Positions 22,635 through 34,026 of a stretch of DNA of 64,000 bases are shown here, one piece after another (within the stretch, counting starts at the first letter, position 1; each line of letters begins with the position of its first letter). The DNA comes from Aquisalibacillus elongatus. Its GTDB lineage: Bacteria; Bacillota; Bacilli; Bacillales; Alkalibacillaceae. The DNA lies in the NCBI RefSeq assembly GCF_003843875.1, contig NZ_RKRF01000015.1, positions 18,973-82,972 of the forward strand, in the 5' to 3' direction. The notes below the pieces were generated by a model. It saw only the letters and a list, made by a program, of their open reading frames with translations, did not search any database and was not told the origin of the DNA. The translations under genes and the position numbers were made by a program.

Positions 22635-23171
22635 ATGTCACGTGTAGGATTAAAAACGTTAGAAATTCCAAATGATGTTGAATTAAACTTTGACGGAAAT
22701 ACTTTGACAGTTAAAGGTCCAAAGGGCGAATTAACTCGTACGCTTCATGAAGACATGAAGATTAACGTTGAAGATCAAGTGCTTTCAGTTGAGCGCCCAA
22801 ATGATAATAAAGAATACCGCGAATTACACGGTACAACTAGAAGCCTAATCGCTAACATGGTTGAAGGTGTTACAAAAGGCTTTGAAAAGTCCCTTGAAAT
22901 TCAAGGTGTTGGTTACCGTGCGCAAATGCAGGGTAACAAATTAGTTGTTAACGCTGGTTACTCTCACCCAGTTGAAATCGAACCAGTTGAAGGTATCGAT
23001 ATTGAAACTCCTTCTAACACTAAGATCGTTGTTAAAGGAATTGACAAAGAAAAAGTAGGAGCAGTTGCTGCGAACATTCGCGCGATTCGTACACCTGAAC
23101 CTTACAAAGGTAAAGGTATTCGTTACGAAGGCGAGCATGTACGTCGTAAAGAAGGTAAGACTGCTAAATAA
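22635..23171 (+). CDS. rplF: 50S ribosomal protein L6
   Basis: A 178-aa protein near the sarcin-ricin loop; two L6 repeats, with C-terminal [29 protein letters not shown] upstream. Confidence 0.97.
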   Translation: MSRVGLKTLEIPNDVELNFDGNTLTVKGPKGELTRTLHEDMKINVEDQVLSVERPNDNKEYRELHGTTRSLIANMVEGVTKGFEKSLEIQGVGYRAQMQGNKLVVNAGYSHPVEIEPVEGIDIETPSNTKIVVKGIDKEKVGAVAANIRAIRTPEPYKGKGIRYEGEHVRRKEGKTAK

Positions 23172-23203
23172 TATCCGTTAAAAGACAGAAAGGAGTGACC
23201 TGA

Positions 23204-23566
23204 ATGATTACGAAAGCAGATAAAAATGCCGTTCGTAAAAAGCGTCATAGACGCGTTCGTCGTACTCTAAAAGGTACAGCTGAACGCCCACGCTTAAATG
23301 TTTATCGTTCGAACAAACACATTTACGCTCAGTTAATCGATGATATAAATGGCCAAACAGTAGCTAGCGCATCTACAGTTGACTCTGAATTCAAAGGTGA
23401 AAACACTGGTAACGTTGAGGCTGCTACACAAGTAGGCGAATTATTAGCTAAGCGAGCAGTAGATCAAGGCTACAGTTCAGTAATTTTTGACCGCGGAGGT
23501 TACCTCTATCACGGTCGAGTGAAGGCTTTAGCTGAAGCTGCACGTGAAACTGGCTTAGAATTTTAA
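23204..23566 (+). CDS. rplR: 50S ribosomal protein L18
   Basis: A 120-aa 5S rRNA-binding protein; [20 protein letters not shown] is characteristic. AAAGGAGTG upstream. Confidence 0.97.
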   Translation: MITKADKNAVRKKRHRRVRRTLKGTAERPRLNVYRSNKHIYAQLIDDINGQTVASASTVDSEFKGENTGNVEAATQVGELLAKRAVDQGYSSVIFDRGGYLYHGRVKALAEAARETGLEF

Positions 23567-23590
23567 TTGACTGATAAAGGAGGGAAAAGA

Positions 23591-24094
23591 ATGCGTACAC
23601 AAATTGATGCGAGTAAATTAGACATTGAAGAACGCGTAGTTACAGTTAACCGCGTAGCTAAGGTTGTAAAAGGTGGCCGTCGTTTCCGTTTTACAGCTTT
23701 AGTCGTAGTAGGTGACAGAAACGGACACGTTGGCTTTGGTACTGGTAAAGCACAAGAGGTACCGGAAGCGATTCGTAAAGCAGTTGAGGACGGTAAGAAA
23801 AACCTAGTCCGTGTACCAATCGTAGGTACAACAATCCCACACCAAATTCATGGTGAATTCGGAGCTGGAAACATCTTATTAAAACCAGCTTCAGAAGGTA
23901 CAGGAATCATCGCAGGTGGACCAGTTCGTGCAGTATTAGAACTAGCTGGTGTTGGTGACATTCTATCAAAATCACTAGGCTCAAATACTCCAATTAACAT
24001 GGTTCGTGCGACAATTTCAGGATTAGCTAATCTAAAAACAGCAGAGCAAGTTGCAAAACTTCGCGGTAAGTCTGTTGAGGAATTGTTAGGATAA
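23591..24094 (+). CDS. rpsE: 30S ribosomal protein S5
   Basis: A 167-aa protein at the mRNA entry. ATG 23591 ([17 protein letters not shown]) follows AAAGGAGGG; the ATG at 23567 is rejected because it precedes that site. The spectinomycin loop ([18 protein letters not shown]) is wild type. Confidence 0.97.
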   Translation: MRTQIDASKLDIEERVVTVNRVAKVVKGGRRFRFTALVVVGDRNGHVGFGTGKAQEVPEAIRKAVEDGKKNLVRVPIVGTTIPHQIHGEFGAGNILLKPASEGTGIIAGGPVRAVLELAGVGDILSKSLGSNTPINMVRATISGLANLKTAEQVAKLRGKSVEELLG

Positions 24095-24107
24095 GGAGGG
24101 AAAACAC

Positions 24108-24290
24108 ATGGCTAATAAATTAGAGGTTACCCTCACTCGTAGTGTGATTGGCAGAAGCCAAGATCAACGAGATACAGTTAACGCATTAGGACTTAAAAAA
24201 ATTCGTCAATCGGTGATCGTTGAAGATACACCTGCTATCCGAGGAATGGTTGACAAAGTGTCACACCTCGTTTCAGTAAAAGACGCGTAA
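24108..24290 (+). CDS. rpmD: 50S ribosomal protein L30
   Basis: A 60-aa protein of standard short bacterial length, [26 protein letters not shown] upstream. Confidence 0.96.
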   Translation: MANKLEVTLTRSVIGRSQDQRDTVNALGLKKIRQSVIVEDTPAIRGMVDKVSHLVSVKDA

Positions 24291-24323
24291 TTTAAATAGA
24301 TCGTTAAAGAGGAGGTGCTCAAC

Positions 24324-24755
24324 ATGAAACTTCACGAACTAAAAGGGTCTGGTAAAGATCGTAACCGCGTAGGACGTGGAATGGCATCTGGTAACGGGAA
24401 AACTTCAGGCCGCGGTCATAAAGGTCAAAAAGCTCGTTCTGGCGGTAATAACCGTCCAGGATTCGAGGGTGGTCAAATGCCATTATTCCAACGTTTACCG
24501 AAACGTGGATTTACAAACATCAACCGTAAAGAGTATACTATTGTTAATCTAGAAACTTTAAACCGTTTTGAAGATGGTACAGAAGTAACCCCAGAACTTT
24601 TACTAGAATCTGGTGCGATCAGCAAAGTGAAAGCTGGTGTTAAAGTGCTAGGTAACGGTAATCTAGAAAAGAAATTAACAGTAAAAGCTCAAAAGTTCTC
24701 TGCTTCTGCTAAAGAAGCAATTGAAGCGGCGGGCGGTCAAACTGAGGTGATCTAA
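24324..24755 (+). CDS. rplO: 50S ribosomal protein L15
   Basis: A 143-aa protein; the Gly/Arg/Lys-rich N-terminus ([20 protein letters not shown]) penetrates 23S rRNA. ATG 24324 after GAGGAGGTG; the GTG at 24315 lies within that site. Its stop overlaps the secY start by one base. Confidence 0.97.
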   Translation: MKLHELKGSGKDRNRVGRGMASGNGKTSGRGHKGQKARSGGNNRPGFEGGQMPLFQRLPKRGFTNINRKEYTIVNLETLNRFEDGTEVTPELLLESGAISKVKAGVKVLGNGNLEKKLTVKAQKFSASAKEAIEAAGGQTEVI

Positions 24756-26044
24756 TGTTTAGTACTTTTGCAAACATGTTCCGTGTTGCTGACATTAGAC
24801 GCAAAATTCTATTTACCCTTGCAATTCTTGTAGTTTTTCGAATTGGTTCTTTTATTCCCGTTCCATTTACGGACGGTCAGGCCATTGAAGTCATGAACGA
24901 AATGAACGCGTTTGGCTTCATTGATACTTTTGGCGGAGGCGCATTAAGTCAATATTCCGTCTTCGCTATGGGAATTTTCCCATACATTACAGCAGCCATT
25001 ATCATGCAATTATTGCAAATGGATGTTGTGCCTAAATTTACTGAGTGGAGAAAACAAGGGGAAGTAGGGCGTCGTAAGTTAGCTCAATTCACACGTTACG
25101 GAACAGTGGTCTTAGCATTCATCCAAGCAATTGGTATGTCCATCGGTTTTAACTTTATGACAGATGGTGCTTTAATTCAGGATCCAAGCTGGTTTAAGTT
25201 CTTAGTCATTGCTATTGTTTTAACAGGTGGTACGACATTCTTAATGTGGCTTGGTGAACAAATTACAGAATACGGAGTTGGAAATGGTATCTCCATTCTA
25301 ATCTTCGCTGGTATCGTAGCTGGAATTCCAACTGCGGTAAACCAATTGTATTCTACGTATATTGATGGTGCTGGTGATCAGTTATTCATCAATCTAGCTA
25401 TAATAGGCATCATCGGCTTAGTCGTAATTGCAGTTATTGTTGGTGTTATCTTCATCCAACAGGCATTACGTAAAATTCCGATTCAGTATGCTAAACGAAC
25501 GGTTAACCGTTCACCAGTTGGAGGTCAATCCACTCATTTACCACTTAAGGTAAATGCAGCAGGGGTTATTCCAATTATCTTTGCAATTTCATTTATTATT
25601 GCACCTCAGACAATCTCTAATTTCTTTGAAGGTCAAGTGGCATCAACGATTGCGTATATTTTTGATTATACCCAACCAGTTGGTATGACATTATACGTAG
25701 CGTTAATTATTGCATTCACTTACTTCTATACATTTGTTCAAGTTAACCCTGAACAAATGGCTGAAAATCTGCAGAAGCAAGGCGGATATGTCCCTGGAAT
25801 TCGTCCAGGTAAAAATACAGAAACTTATTTAACTCGTGTCATTTATCGCCTAACGTTTGTTGGGGCATTATTCTTAGCTGTTGTTTCGATCTTCCCAATT
25901 ATTTTAGGAAGTATCGCAAGCCTACCAACGGCCGTTCAAATCGGTGGTACCAGCTTACTAATCGTAGTAGGTGTTGCGTTAAATACGATGAAGCAGCTTG
26001 AAAGTCAATTAGTGAAACGTCATTACAGAGGTTTCATTAAATAA
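24755..26044 (+). CDS. secY: Protein translocase subunit SecY
   Basis: The 429-aa channel of the Sec translocon, with ten predicted membrane segments and the conserved cytoplasmic loops YAKRTV (loop C4) and PGIRPGKNTETYL (loop C5). TAATG overlap with rplO couples translation. Confidence 0.97.
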   Translation: MFSTFANMFRVADIRRKILFTLAILVVFRIGSFIPVPFTDGQAIEVMNEMNAFGFIDTFGGGALSQYSVFAMGIFPYITAAIIMQLLQMDVVPKFTEWRKQGEVGRRKLAQFTRYGTVVLAFIQAIGMSIGFNFMTDGALIQDPSWFKFLVIAIVLTGGTTFLMWLGEQITEYGVGNGISILIFAGIVAGIPTAVNQLYSTYIDGAGDQLFINLAIIGIIGLVVIAVIVGVIFIQQALRKIPIQYAKRTVNRSPVGGQSTHLPLKVNAAGVIPIIFAISFIIAPQTISNFFEGQVASTIAYIFDYTQPVGMTLYVALIIAFTYFYTFVQVNPEQMAENLQKQGGYVPGIRPGKNTETYLTRVIYRLTFVGALFLAVVSIFPIILGSIASLPTAVQIGGTSLLIVVGVALNTMKQLESQLVKRHYRGFIK

Positions 26045-26730
<686 letters not shown>

Positions 26731-26731
<1 letters not shown>

Positions 26732-27477
26732 TGATAATTAATAAAACGCCAAGAGAAATTGAATTAATGCGACAGGCAGGTAAAATTGTTGCACTCACAC
26801 ATCAAGAGCTTCAAAAGCACATTAAACCAGGTGTAACCACGAAAGAGCTTGACCAAGTTGCTGATCAATTTATCCGTAGCATGGATGCTACACCTTCGTT
26901 TAAAGGCTATAATGGCTTTAGCGGTAGCATTTGTGTTTCAGTTAACGAGGAATTAGTACATGGAATTCCAAGTGATCGAGCGTTAAATGATGGAGATATT
27001 ATAAGCATCGATATTGGTGCTAATTATCAAGGCTATCATGGAGATTCAGCCTGGACTTATCCGGTTGGAGACATCGACGAAGATACACAGAAACTTCTTG
27101 ATGTAACAGAGCAATCGCTTTTTGAAGGATTAAATCAGGTTATACCTGGAAACCGTTTGTCTGATATTTCTCACGCTATACAACAATATGTAGAACCATT
27201 TGGCTATACAATCGTAAGAGAGTACGGAGGACATGGAATAGGGCAAGACCTTCATGAAGATCCTCATATCTCCAATTTTGGACCAGCAAACAAAGGTCCA
27301 AGAATGAAAAAAGGTATGGTATTAGCCATTGAACCTATGGTTAATTTAGGGGAACGTTATGTTCGGACATTAAGTGATAACTGGACAGTTGTGACTGAAG
27401 ACGGAAGCAACTGTGCACACTTTGAGCATACAATCGCTGTAACTGATGATGGTTACGAAATTTTAACGAAAGTTTAA
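26731..27477 (+). CDS. map: Methionine aminopeptidase, type I
   Basis: A 248-aa dinuclear metalloprotease removing N-terminal Met. Metal ligands recognisable in [39 protein letters not shown] and [15 protein letters not shown] overlap with adk. Confidence 0.97.
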
Positions 27478-27493
27478 GTGAAGGTGATGATGA

Positions 27494-27820
27494 TTGGATA
27501 GTGAGTCGAGTAGTCCCAGGATAGGTCAATTAGTAAGAATCAATCGTGGGCGCGAGGCCGATCAATATGCGGTGATCGTCGATGTGGTTGATGAATCATT
27601 TGTTTTATTGGCTGATGGCGATAAACGTAAATTTGATCGACCAAAACGCAAAAACATTCATCATGTCGATTTATTAGACTATATTTCTCCGGAAGTTGAA
27701 AATAGCATTTTAGAAACTGGTCGCGTAACCAATGGTAAACTTCGCTTCGCAATATCAAAGTTTGTTAACGAGCAGTTAGCAGATTGGAAGAAGGGAGATT
27801 CTCTCTATGGCGAAAGATGA
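27494..27820 (+). CDS. ybzG: KOW-domain RNA-binding protein (YbzG / L14e-like)
   Basis: A 108-aa protein with an N-terminal KOW segment ([22 protein letters not shown]). Same place as ybzG in B. subtilis, between map and infA. Start TTG 27494 after GAAGGTGATGA. The stop lies inside infA (14-bp overlap). Exact role unknown. Confidence 0.85.
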   Translation: MDSESSSPRIGQLVRINRGREADQYAVIVDVVDESFVLLADGDKRKFDRPKRKNIHHVDLLDYISPEVENSILETGRVTNGKLRFAISKFVNEQLADWKKGDSLYGER

Positions 27821-28025
27821 TGTAATTGAAATGGAAGGCACAGTCCTCGAAACATTACCGAACGCAATGTTTAAAGTAAAATTAGAAAACGGACATGAGA
27901 TTTTAGCTCATGTTTCTGGTAAAATACGTATGCATTTCATCCGTATTCTACCTGGTGATAAAGTGACCGTTGAGATGTCACCGTATGACCTATCAAGAGG
28001 TCGAATCACGTATCGTTATAAGTAA
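27807..28025 (+). CDS. infA: Translation initiation factor IF-1
   Basis: A 72-aa OB-fold factor binding the 30S A site; [20 protein letters not shown] and the conserved [27 protein letters not shown], within ybzG, precedes the ATG. Confidence 0.97.
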   Translation: MAKDDVIEMEGTVLETLPNAMFKVKLENGHEILAHVSGKIRMHFIRILPGDKVTVEMSPYDLSRGRITYRYK

Positions 28026-28056
28026 TACAACTCCGATCTAAAAGGAGGTAAGAACA

Positions 28057-28170
28057 ATGAAAGTAAGACCTTCAGTCAAAAAGATGTGTGAAAAATGTAA
28101 GGTAATTCGTCGTAATGGCCGAGTAATGGTAATTTGCGAAAACCCTAAACACAAGCAAAAACAAGGATAA
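28057..28170 (+). CDS. rpmJ: 50S ribosomal protein L36
   Basis: A 37-aa protein, [20 protein letters not shown] start and KHKQKQG end. Zinc ligands C11, C14, C27 and H32 are all present. AAAGGAGGT upstream; it sits between infA and rpsM as in Bacillus. Confidence 0.96.
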   Translation: MKVRPSVKKMCEKCKVIRRNGRVMVICENPKHKQKQG

Positions 28171-28192
28171 TTAAAGGAGGTGCGTTTAACAG

Positions 28193-28558
28193 ATGGCACG
28201 TATTGCAGGTATTGATATTCCACGTGAAAAACGTATTTCTATTGCGTTAACGTATATTTACGGTATCGGAAAATCAAGAGCAAAACAAATTGTTGAAGAT
28301 GCTGGTGTATCTGTTGAGACACGTGTACGTGATCTTACAGAAGATGAACTATCAAGCATCCGTAAAGAGATAGATAAATACACGGTTGAGGGTGACCTTC
28401 GTCGTGAAACATCTTTAAACATTAAGCGTTTAATCGAAATCGGTAGTTACAGAGGTATTCGTCACCGTCGTGGCCTACCAACACGTGGACAGAAGACAAA
28501 GAACAACTCTCGTACACGTAAAGGCCCACGTCGTACAGTTGCGAACAAGAGAAAATAA
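28193..28558 (+). CDS. rpsM: 30S ribosomal protein S13
   Basis: A 121-aa head protein contacting the P-site t[23 protein letters not shown], basic C-terminal tail. AAAGGAGGTG upstream. Confidence 0.97.
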   Translation: MARIAGIDIPREKRISIALTYIYGIGKSRAKQIVEDAGVSVETRVRDLTEDELSSIRKEIDKYTVEGDLRRETSLNIKRLIEIGSYRGIRHRRGLPTRGQKTKNNSRTRKGPRRTVANKRK

Positions 28559-28583
28559 AGATTTAAAGGAGGTAAGCTAAATC

Positions 28584-28985
<402 letters not shown>

Positions 28986-28998
28986 TTAGGTATATAAT

Positions 28999-29027
28999 TT
29001 GTCACCCTGTCTATAATGGGATATGAT
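28999..29027 (+). promoter_or_regulatory. Internal promoter upstream of rpoA
   Basis: TTGTCA (28999-29004), 17 bp, TATGAT (29022-29027). A second hexamer TATAAT (29030-29035) lacks a -35. Confidence 0.55.
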
Positions 29028-29052
29028 AGTATAATAAGGTTTACACGGTAGT

Positions 29053-29132
29053 GCAGGTTCCTCCCATGATACACATGGGTTTCCTGCTTGAGGAATTTTC
29101 GGGGATACGGCTCGTATCGTCGAGTTTCGACG
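29053..29132 (+). promoter_or_regulatory. Structured rpoA leader
   Basis: Three successive hairpins: GCAGG (29053-29057)/CCTGC (29083-29087) enclosing CCCATG/CATGGG; GATACG/CGTATC (29104-29118); and CGTCGA/TCGACG (29118-29132). They end close to the rpoA ribosome-binding site. It may be an autoregulatory target, by analogy with the S4-controlled alpha operon leader of E. coli. Confidence 0.45.
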
Positions 29133-29153
29133 TTTTGAAGGAGGGTTTTGTGA

Positions 29154-30098
29154 ATGATTGAAATTGAAAAACCGAAAGTGGAAACAATTGAAATTAATGA
29201 AGATACTACGTTCGGAAAGTTTGTCATCGAACCGTTAGAGCGCGGTTATGGTACAACAGTAGGTAACTCCTTGCGTCGTATCTTACTATCCTCGCTTCCA
29301 GGAGCAGCAGTCACATCAGTACAAATTGAAGGTGCTTTACACGAGTTCTCTACATTGGATTATGTCGTTGAAGACGTAACTACTGTAGTCATGAACTTAA
29401 AGCAGCTTGCATTAAAAATTTACTCTGATGATCAAAAGACATTAGAATTAAATGCTCAAGGAGAAGGGGAAGTATTTGCTCGTGACATTCAACACGATAG
29501 CGATGTTGAAATATTAAACCCCGACTTGAAAATTGCAACGATTTCAGGAAACGGTAAATTAAACATGAAGATTTTTGCTGAGCGCGGACGCGGTTACCGC
29601 CCAGCTGAAGCCAACAAACATGATGAACAGCCAATAGGTGTTATCCCTATAGATTCAATCTTCACACCAGTTCAACGTGTAACGTATCAAGTTGAAAACA
29701 CACGCATCGGGCAAGTTACAAATTTTGATAAATTGACTCTCGACGTCACGACTGATGGAAGCATTCGTCCTGAAGATGCTATTTCTTTAGGTGCGAAGAT
29801 TTTCACAGAACACTTAAATGTGTTTGTTAGTCTGACGGATGAAGCACAACAAGCGGAGATTATGGTTGAAAAAGAAGAAGACCAAAAGGAAAAAGTGTTA
29901 GAAATGACAATTGAAGAGTTAGATCTATCTGTTCGCTCTTACAACTGTCTAAAACGTGCCGGCATTAATACGGTACATGAACTAACACAAAAATCCGAAG
30001 AAGACATGATGAAAGTTCGTAACCTTGGACGTAAATCACTAGATGAGGTTAAGCATAAATTGAATGACTTAAACCTAGGACTGCGTAAAGACGACTAA
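29154..30098 (+). CDS. rpoA: DNA-directed RNA polymerase subunit alpha
   Basis: A 314-aa subunit: N-terminal dimerisation domain ([20 protein letters not shown]) and C-terminal DNA-binding domain ([19 protein letters not shown]). GAAGGAGGG upstream. Confidence 0.98.
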   Translation: MIEIEKPKVETIEINEDTTFGKFVIEPLERGYGTTVGNSLRRILLSSLPGAAVTSVQIEGALHEFSTLDYVVEDVTTVVMNLKQLALKIYSDDQKTLELNAQGEGEVFARDIQHDSDVEILNPDLKIATISGNGKLNMKIFAERGRGYRPAEANKHDEQPIGVIPIDSIFTPVQRVTYQVENTRIGQVTNFDKLTLDVTTDGSIRPEDAISLGAKIFTEHLNVFVSLTDEAQQAEIMVEKEEDQKEKVLEMTIEELDLSVRSYNCLKRAGINTVHELTQKSEEDMMKVRNLGRKSLDEVKHKLNDLNLGLRKDD

Positions 30099-30140
30099 TC
30101 ATCTGCAACGCTAGATTTTCCGACAAAGGAGGTTTTGAGA

Positions 30141-30506
30141 ATGGCAAAAACGAAGTTAGGCCGTACAACTGAACAACGTCAGGCGCTTCTACGTAATCTT
30201 GCAACAGACTTAATCGTTCATGAACGTCTTGAAACAACTGAAGCTAAAGCTAAAACGCTTCGCCCAGTTGTAGAAAAGCTGATTACGTTAGGTAAGCGCG
30301 GTGACCTTCATGCTCGCCGTCAAGCAGCTTCTTACTTACGCGATGTGGAAGTTGATGAAGAAGGTTCACAGAATGCTTTACAAAAATTATTCTCTGATAT
30401 TGCTCCTCGTTTCGAAGAACGCCAAGGCGGTTACACTCGCATCTTAAAGCTTGGTGAACGTAAAGGTGACGGAGCAAAAACGGTGATTATTGAATTAGTT
30501 GACTAA
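30141..30506 (+). CDS. rplQ: 50S ribosomal protein L17
   Basis: A 121-aa protein at the tunnel exit. ATG 30141 ([17 protein letters not shown]) after AAAGGAGG; the TTG at 30135 is too close to that site. Last gene of the alpha operon. Confidence 0.97.
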   Translation: MAKTKLGRTTEQRQALLRNLATDLIVHERLETTEAKAKTLRPVVEKLITLGKRGDLHARRQAASYLRDVEVDEEGSQNALQKLFSDIAPRFEERQGGYTRILKLGERKGDGAKTVIIELVD

Positions 30507-30526
30507 TTGAATGATTCATTCAAAGG

Positions 30527-30569
30527 AAGGGGGTTCAGATTCCACGCGATGGGACTGTTCCCTTTTTTT
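30527..30569 (+). terminator. rplQ (alpha operon) terminator
   Basis: AAGGG ... CAG pairs imperfectly with CTG ... CCCTT (30527-30564), followed by seven T. A separate 17-bp palindrome TTGAATGA-T-TCATTCAA (30507-30523) precedes it. Confidence 0.6.
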
Positions 30570-30584
30570 ATGATTTAATTTTCT

Positions 30585-30668
30585 AATCCGCTAGTAGAGC
30601 CTCTGAATCCGGTAGTTAATGAGCACATTCCGGTAGTTGGAGACGTAAATCCGATAGAAAACCTTAAA
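30585..30668. repeat. Four degenerate 21-bp tandem repeats
   Basis: Units begin at 30585, 30606, 30627 and 30648, exactly 21 bp apart, with consensus AATCCGGTAGTT followed by variable sequence. The period equals two DNA helical turns or seven codons. No start codon or ribosome-binding site opens a reading frame over it. Confidence 0.7.
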
Positions 30669-30709
30669 AACTTTCTCTCAACTAATTGTCAACTTTAATT
30701 ATTGGTGGT

Positions 30710-30739
30710 TTAACAATCGGTAGCTATATATGATAAAAT
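30710..30739 (+). promoter_or_regulatory. Candidate promoter of the ecf-truA group
   Basis: TTAACA (30710-30715), 18 bp, extended -10 TGATAAAAT (30731-30739). Confidence 0.5.
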
Positions 30740-30785
30740 AAACCTTGATTCTATTTCCGTGGAAATACAAAAGGGGACAAAATTC

Positions 30786-31601
30786 GTGATTGAATTTAAC
30801 GATGTTTCATATCATTATCCGAACCAGTCAGATTATGCCTTAAAACATATCAATTTCTCAATTCATGAAGGTGAATGGGTGGCGATCTTGGGACGGAATG
30901 GATCAGGAAAGTCTACTTTAGCGAAACATATGAATGGCTTACTTACACCAACTTATGGGGATATTCGAATTAATGGCCTTGAATTGAACGAAGAGTCTGT
31001 TTGGGATATTCGACGACACGTTGGGATGGTTTTTCAAAATCCAGAGAATCAGTTTGTCGGAACATCGGTTATAGATGATGTCGTATTTGGGTTAGAAAAT
31101 ATCGGTCTACCACGTGAACAGATGAAGGAAAGAGCTGATGAATCCCTGCGTTTGTTGGGGTTACCGGATATGCATCTGACCGAGCCATTTCATTTGTCTG
31201 GTGGGCAGAAACAGCGCTTAGCTATCGCTGGCATTTTAGCGATGAGACCGAATGTGATTGTGTTAGATGAAGCGACGACAATGTTAGATCCAACAGGTAA
31301 ACTACAGTTACTTGAGACGATACAACAAATTCGCAAGCAACAACATATAACAACAGTGATGATCACACATGATGTGCAAGAAGCGGCTTGGGCAGATCGA
31401 GTGATAATATTAAATGATGGAGAAATAGGGTTTAACGGTTCGCTTAGTCAAAGTGAAAGAATCAAAGAATTCGGGTTAGAGTTGCCGTTTTTATTAGAGT
31501 TAACGGTTGCCTTAAAAGAGAGAGGCTACCCAATCAAATACTTGCCGAAAAATGAAGAAGAATTGGTGAATCAAATATGGACATATCATTCAACCAAGTA
31601 A
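30786..31601 (+). CDS. ecfA1: ECF transporter ATPase EcfA1
   Basis: A 271-aa ABC ATPase of the energy-coupling-factor module that powers vitamin and cofactor uptake with exchangeable S components. Walker A GRNGSGKST, Q-loop MVFQNPENQFVGTSV, signature LSGGQKQR, Walker B VIVLDEATTMLDP. GTG 30786 is preferred, 8-9 nt after AAGGGGA; GTG 30759 would add nine residues but lacks a site. Its end overlaps ecfA2 by 25 bp. Confidence 0.93.
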   Translation: MIEFNDVSYHYPNQSDYALKHINFSIHEGEWVAILGRNGSGKSTLAKHMNGLLTPTYGDIRINGLELNEESVWDIRRHVGMVFQNPENQFVGTSVIDDVVFGLENIGLPREQMKERADESLRLLGLPDMHLTEPFHLSGGQKQRLAIAGILAMRPNVIVLDEATTMLDPTGKLQLLETIQQIRKQQHITTVMITHDVQEAAWADRVIILNDGEIGFNGSLSQSERIKEFGLELPFLLELTVALKERGYPIKYLPKNEEELVNQIWTYHSTK

Positions 31602-32428
31602 GTTTTACATATCAAAAAGGAACACCCTTTGAACATCATGCCTTACATAACGTTAGCACCTCTATCTCTTCAGGCACGATGACGGCAGTTATTGGACAAA
31701 CAGGTTCAGGTAAATCGACGTTTATCCAACATGTGAATGGACTCTATTATCCAACCGAGGGCAGTGTTGAGGTTGGAGACTTCACGATAACTCAAGACGG
31801 CTTAAAGTCAATTAAAAAGTTGCGCCAACAGGTTGGAATGGTGTTTCAATATCCAGAGCATCAATTATTTGAGGAAAACGTGAGGCAAGAGTTGTTATTT
31901 GGGCCTCGTAATTTTGGTCTAGAAGTATCAGACAGTCGATTAAATGAAATCTTCAATATGGTAGGGCTTCCAAATGAAGTGCTAGAAAAATCGCCATTTG
32001 AACTCAGTGGCGGCCAAAAACGTCGAGTGGCCATCGCGAGTGTGTTAGTGTTAGAGCCCAAGGTCTTAATATTAGATGAACCTACAGCAGGTCTTGATCC
32101 AGCTGGAAAGCAACAAATTATGAACTTATTTAAGTCCTTGCAAGTAGAAAAACAAATGACGGTTGTTTGGATCACACATGATATGACAGAAGTGTTAACT
32201 TACGCAGACAACGTTATTGTATTTCATGAGGGTAAGTTAATGGGTCCAGCGGCACCTAAAGCGTTATTTAGGAACAAAGAACTTCTAGCTCAAACGAGTT
32301 TAAACAAGCCGAGTGTGCTTAAATTTCTAGATGAACTCAAAGACCAAATAGGTGTAAGCATTAACTATAACGACCAAAGTGCAATAGAATTAGCCGATGA
32401 GATCATCAAAGTAGGTGAGAAGTCGTGA
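31577..32428 (+). CDS. ecfA2: ECF transporter ATPase EcfA2
   Basis: A 283-aa partner ATPase. Walker A GQTGSGKST, MVFQYPEHQLFEENV, signature LSGGQKRR, Walker B VLILDEPTAGLDP. Starts inside ecfA1 and overlaps ecfT by 4 bp, as in Bacillus. Confidence 0.95.
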   Translation: MDISFNQVSFTYQKGTPFEHHALHNVSTSISSGTMTAVIGQTGSGKSTFIQHVNGLYYPTEGSVEVGDFTITQDGLKSIKKLRQQVGMVFQYPEHQLFEENVRQELLFGPRNFGLEVSDSRLNEIFNMVGLPNEVLEKSPFELSGGQKRRVAIASVLVLEPKVLILDEPTAGLDPAGKQQIMNLFKSLQVEKQMTVVWITHDMTEVLTYADNVIVFHEGKLMGPAAPKALFRNKELLAQTSLNKPSVLKFLDELKDQIGVSINYNDQSAIELADEIIKVGEKS

Positions 32429-33219
32429 ATTCATTCATCATTGGTCAATACGTTCCTAAAATATCATGGATACACCAACTAGACCCGAGAACAAAATTAA
32501 TCATTGTCTTTAGTTATGTGATTGTTATCTTTGCCGCTGACTCTGCGTTAGGATACGGGATTTTGCTAGCTTTAGCATTTCTGAGTACTTATTTAATCCA
32601 AATTCCGTTTAAGTTTATTGCTAAAGGCTTGAAACCTGTATGGTGGATTATGGTGTTCACGTTTATTTTGCACCTAATTTTCACCAGACAAGGTGATATG
32701 TTTATATCTGTTCTAGGATTCGGTTTATACGATGGAGCGATTATAAAAGCAATAGAAATATCATTGCGTTTCTTTTTATTAATTTTAATGACAACGGTGT
32801 TAACGTTAACGACAACACCAATTGCGATTACGGATGCTGTTGAGACTTTATTGGGTCCGTTTAAAAAGTTAAAGTTACCTGTACATGAACTTGCAATGAT
32901 GATGTCAATCTCACTACGTTTTATACCAACCTTGATGCAGGAAATGGACAAAATTACAAAGGCCCAAGCTTCACGGGGGTTAGATTTTAAAACGGGAACA
33001 TTGAAGGATCGCGCCAAGGCTGTTCTGCCTCTATTTATTCCGCTATTTATAAATGCTTTTAGACGTGCTGAAGATTTAGCGGTTGCGATGGATGCAAGAG
33101 GTTACCAAGGGGCATATAACAGAACGAAATTTCGTGAATTAAAATTTACAGGGCTAGATTATATAATTGGTTTATTTGTTATAACAGTTTTTGCTGTCTT
33201 TTTTATGACAGGAACATGA
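32425..33219 (+). CDS. ecfT: ECF transporter transmembrane protein EcfT
   Basis: A 264-aa membrane scaffold linking the ATPases to S components; several hydrophobic segments and two coupling motifs containing Ala-Arg-Gly or its equivalent (ASRGLDF, AMDARGYQG). GTG start overlapping the ecfA2 stop. No S component is adjacent, so the module probably serves S components encoded elsewhere. Confidence 0.95.
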   Translation: MNSFIIGQYVPKISWIHQLDPRTKLIIVFSYVIVIFAADSALGYGILLALAFLSTYLIQIPFKFIAKGLKPVWWIMVFTFILHLIFTRQGDMFISVLGFGLYDGAIIKAIEISLRFFLLILMTTVLTLTTTPIAITDAVETLLGPFKKLKLPVHELAMMMSISLRFIPTLMQEMDKITKAQASRGLDFKTGTLKDRAKAVLPLFIPLFINAFRRAEDLAVAMDARGYQGAYNRTKFRELKFTGLDYIIGLFVITVFAVFFMTGT

Positions 33220-33229
33220 GGGGATTTAC

Positions 33230-33970
33230 ATGGAAAGAATCATGCTTCGAATTGAATATGATGGGACATATTTCGCGGGTTTTCAGGTCCAGGTGAATCA
33301 GCGCACGGTACAACTCGAAATTGAAAAAGCACTTAAAAAAATGCACCAATCGGATGTACGCATTCATTCATCCGGTCGAACAGATTCTGGCGTACATGCA
33401 TTGGATCAAGTCATTCATTTCGATACAGCGCTACAATTAGATGAACCTACTTGGAAACATGCTTTAACGACTTTACTACCGAAAGATATTCGTGTAAAAT
33501 CTGCACAAAAGGTTACCGCTCAGTTTCATGCAAGAAAAGACTCAACGCGAAAAACGTATCGTTATATCGTGTTGAATCAAAAAGAGCATGATCCATTTAG
33601 ACGGAATTATGAGTGGCATATCCCACATTCCGTTGATGTGGAAAGAATGAAAGAAGCGGCTGAACTAATTAAGGGTACACATGATTTTACAGCATTTGCT
33701 GCGTCTAAAACGAATGTCAAAGGGGATAAAATCCGGACGATTGAACGAATTGAAGTGCAGAAGCAGGACAATCGAATTTATTTTGATGTCACAGGAGATG
33801 GTTTCCTAACGCATATGGTTCGGATCATTGTCGGGACATTAATTCATATTGGATTAGGGAAAAAGGATAAAGCCTGTATACAGGAAGCCTTTGGCACCTT
33901 AGATCGTCGAGTGCTTGGTTTAACAGCACCTGGTTATGGTTTGTATTTGAAACAAGTCGATTATGAGTAA
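33230..33970 (+). CDS. truA: tRNA pseudouridine(38-40) synthase
   Basis: A 246-aa enzyme modifying the anticodon stem-loop. The catalytic Asp52 lies in SSGRTDSGVHALD. AGGGGA precedes the ATG. In B. subtilis rplM follows directly; here the purine operon comes next. Confidence 0.96.
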   Translation: MERIMLRIEYDGTYFAGFQVQVNQRTVQLEIEKALKKMHQSDVRIHSSGRTDSGVHALDQVIHFDTALQLDEPTWKHALTTLLPKDIRVKSAQKVTAQFHARKDSTRKTYRYIVLNQKEHDPFRRNYEWHIPHSVDVERMKEAAELIKGTHDFTAFAASKTNVKGDKIRTIERIEVQKQDNRIYFDVTGDGFLTHMVRIIVGTLIHIGLGKKDKACIQEAFGTLDRRVLGLTAPGYGLYLKQVDYE

Positions 33971-34015
33971 AATCCGAACATTCAGGTTGATATTTTAATT
34001 TAATTTCGGAATTTA
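33970..34015 (+). promoter_or_regulatory. PurR operator (two inverted PurBoxes)
   Basis: AATCCGAACATT (about 33971-33982) matches PurBox consensus, and AATTTCGGAATTT (about 34003-34014) is the oppositely oriented partner. The central CGAA and TTCG are separated by 26 nt, close to the arrangement known for B. subtilis PurR. It lies just upstream of the pur promoter. Confidence 0.65.
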
Positions 34016-34026
34016 TTAAAAAGTGG

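Noticed and set aside
30585..30668. CRISPR array
   Set aside because: Repeats are degenerate, directly abutting and without spacers; no cas genes are nearby.
30585..30710. 21-bp repeat array as a coding heptapeptide repeat
   Set aside because: The frame is open but has no start codon after the preceding stop, and no ribosome-binding site.
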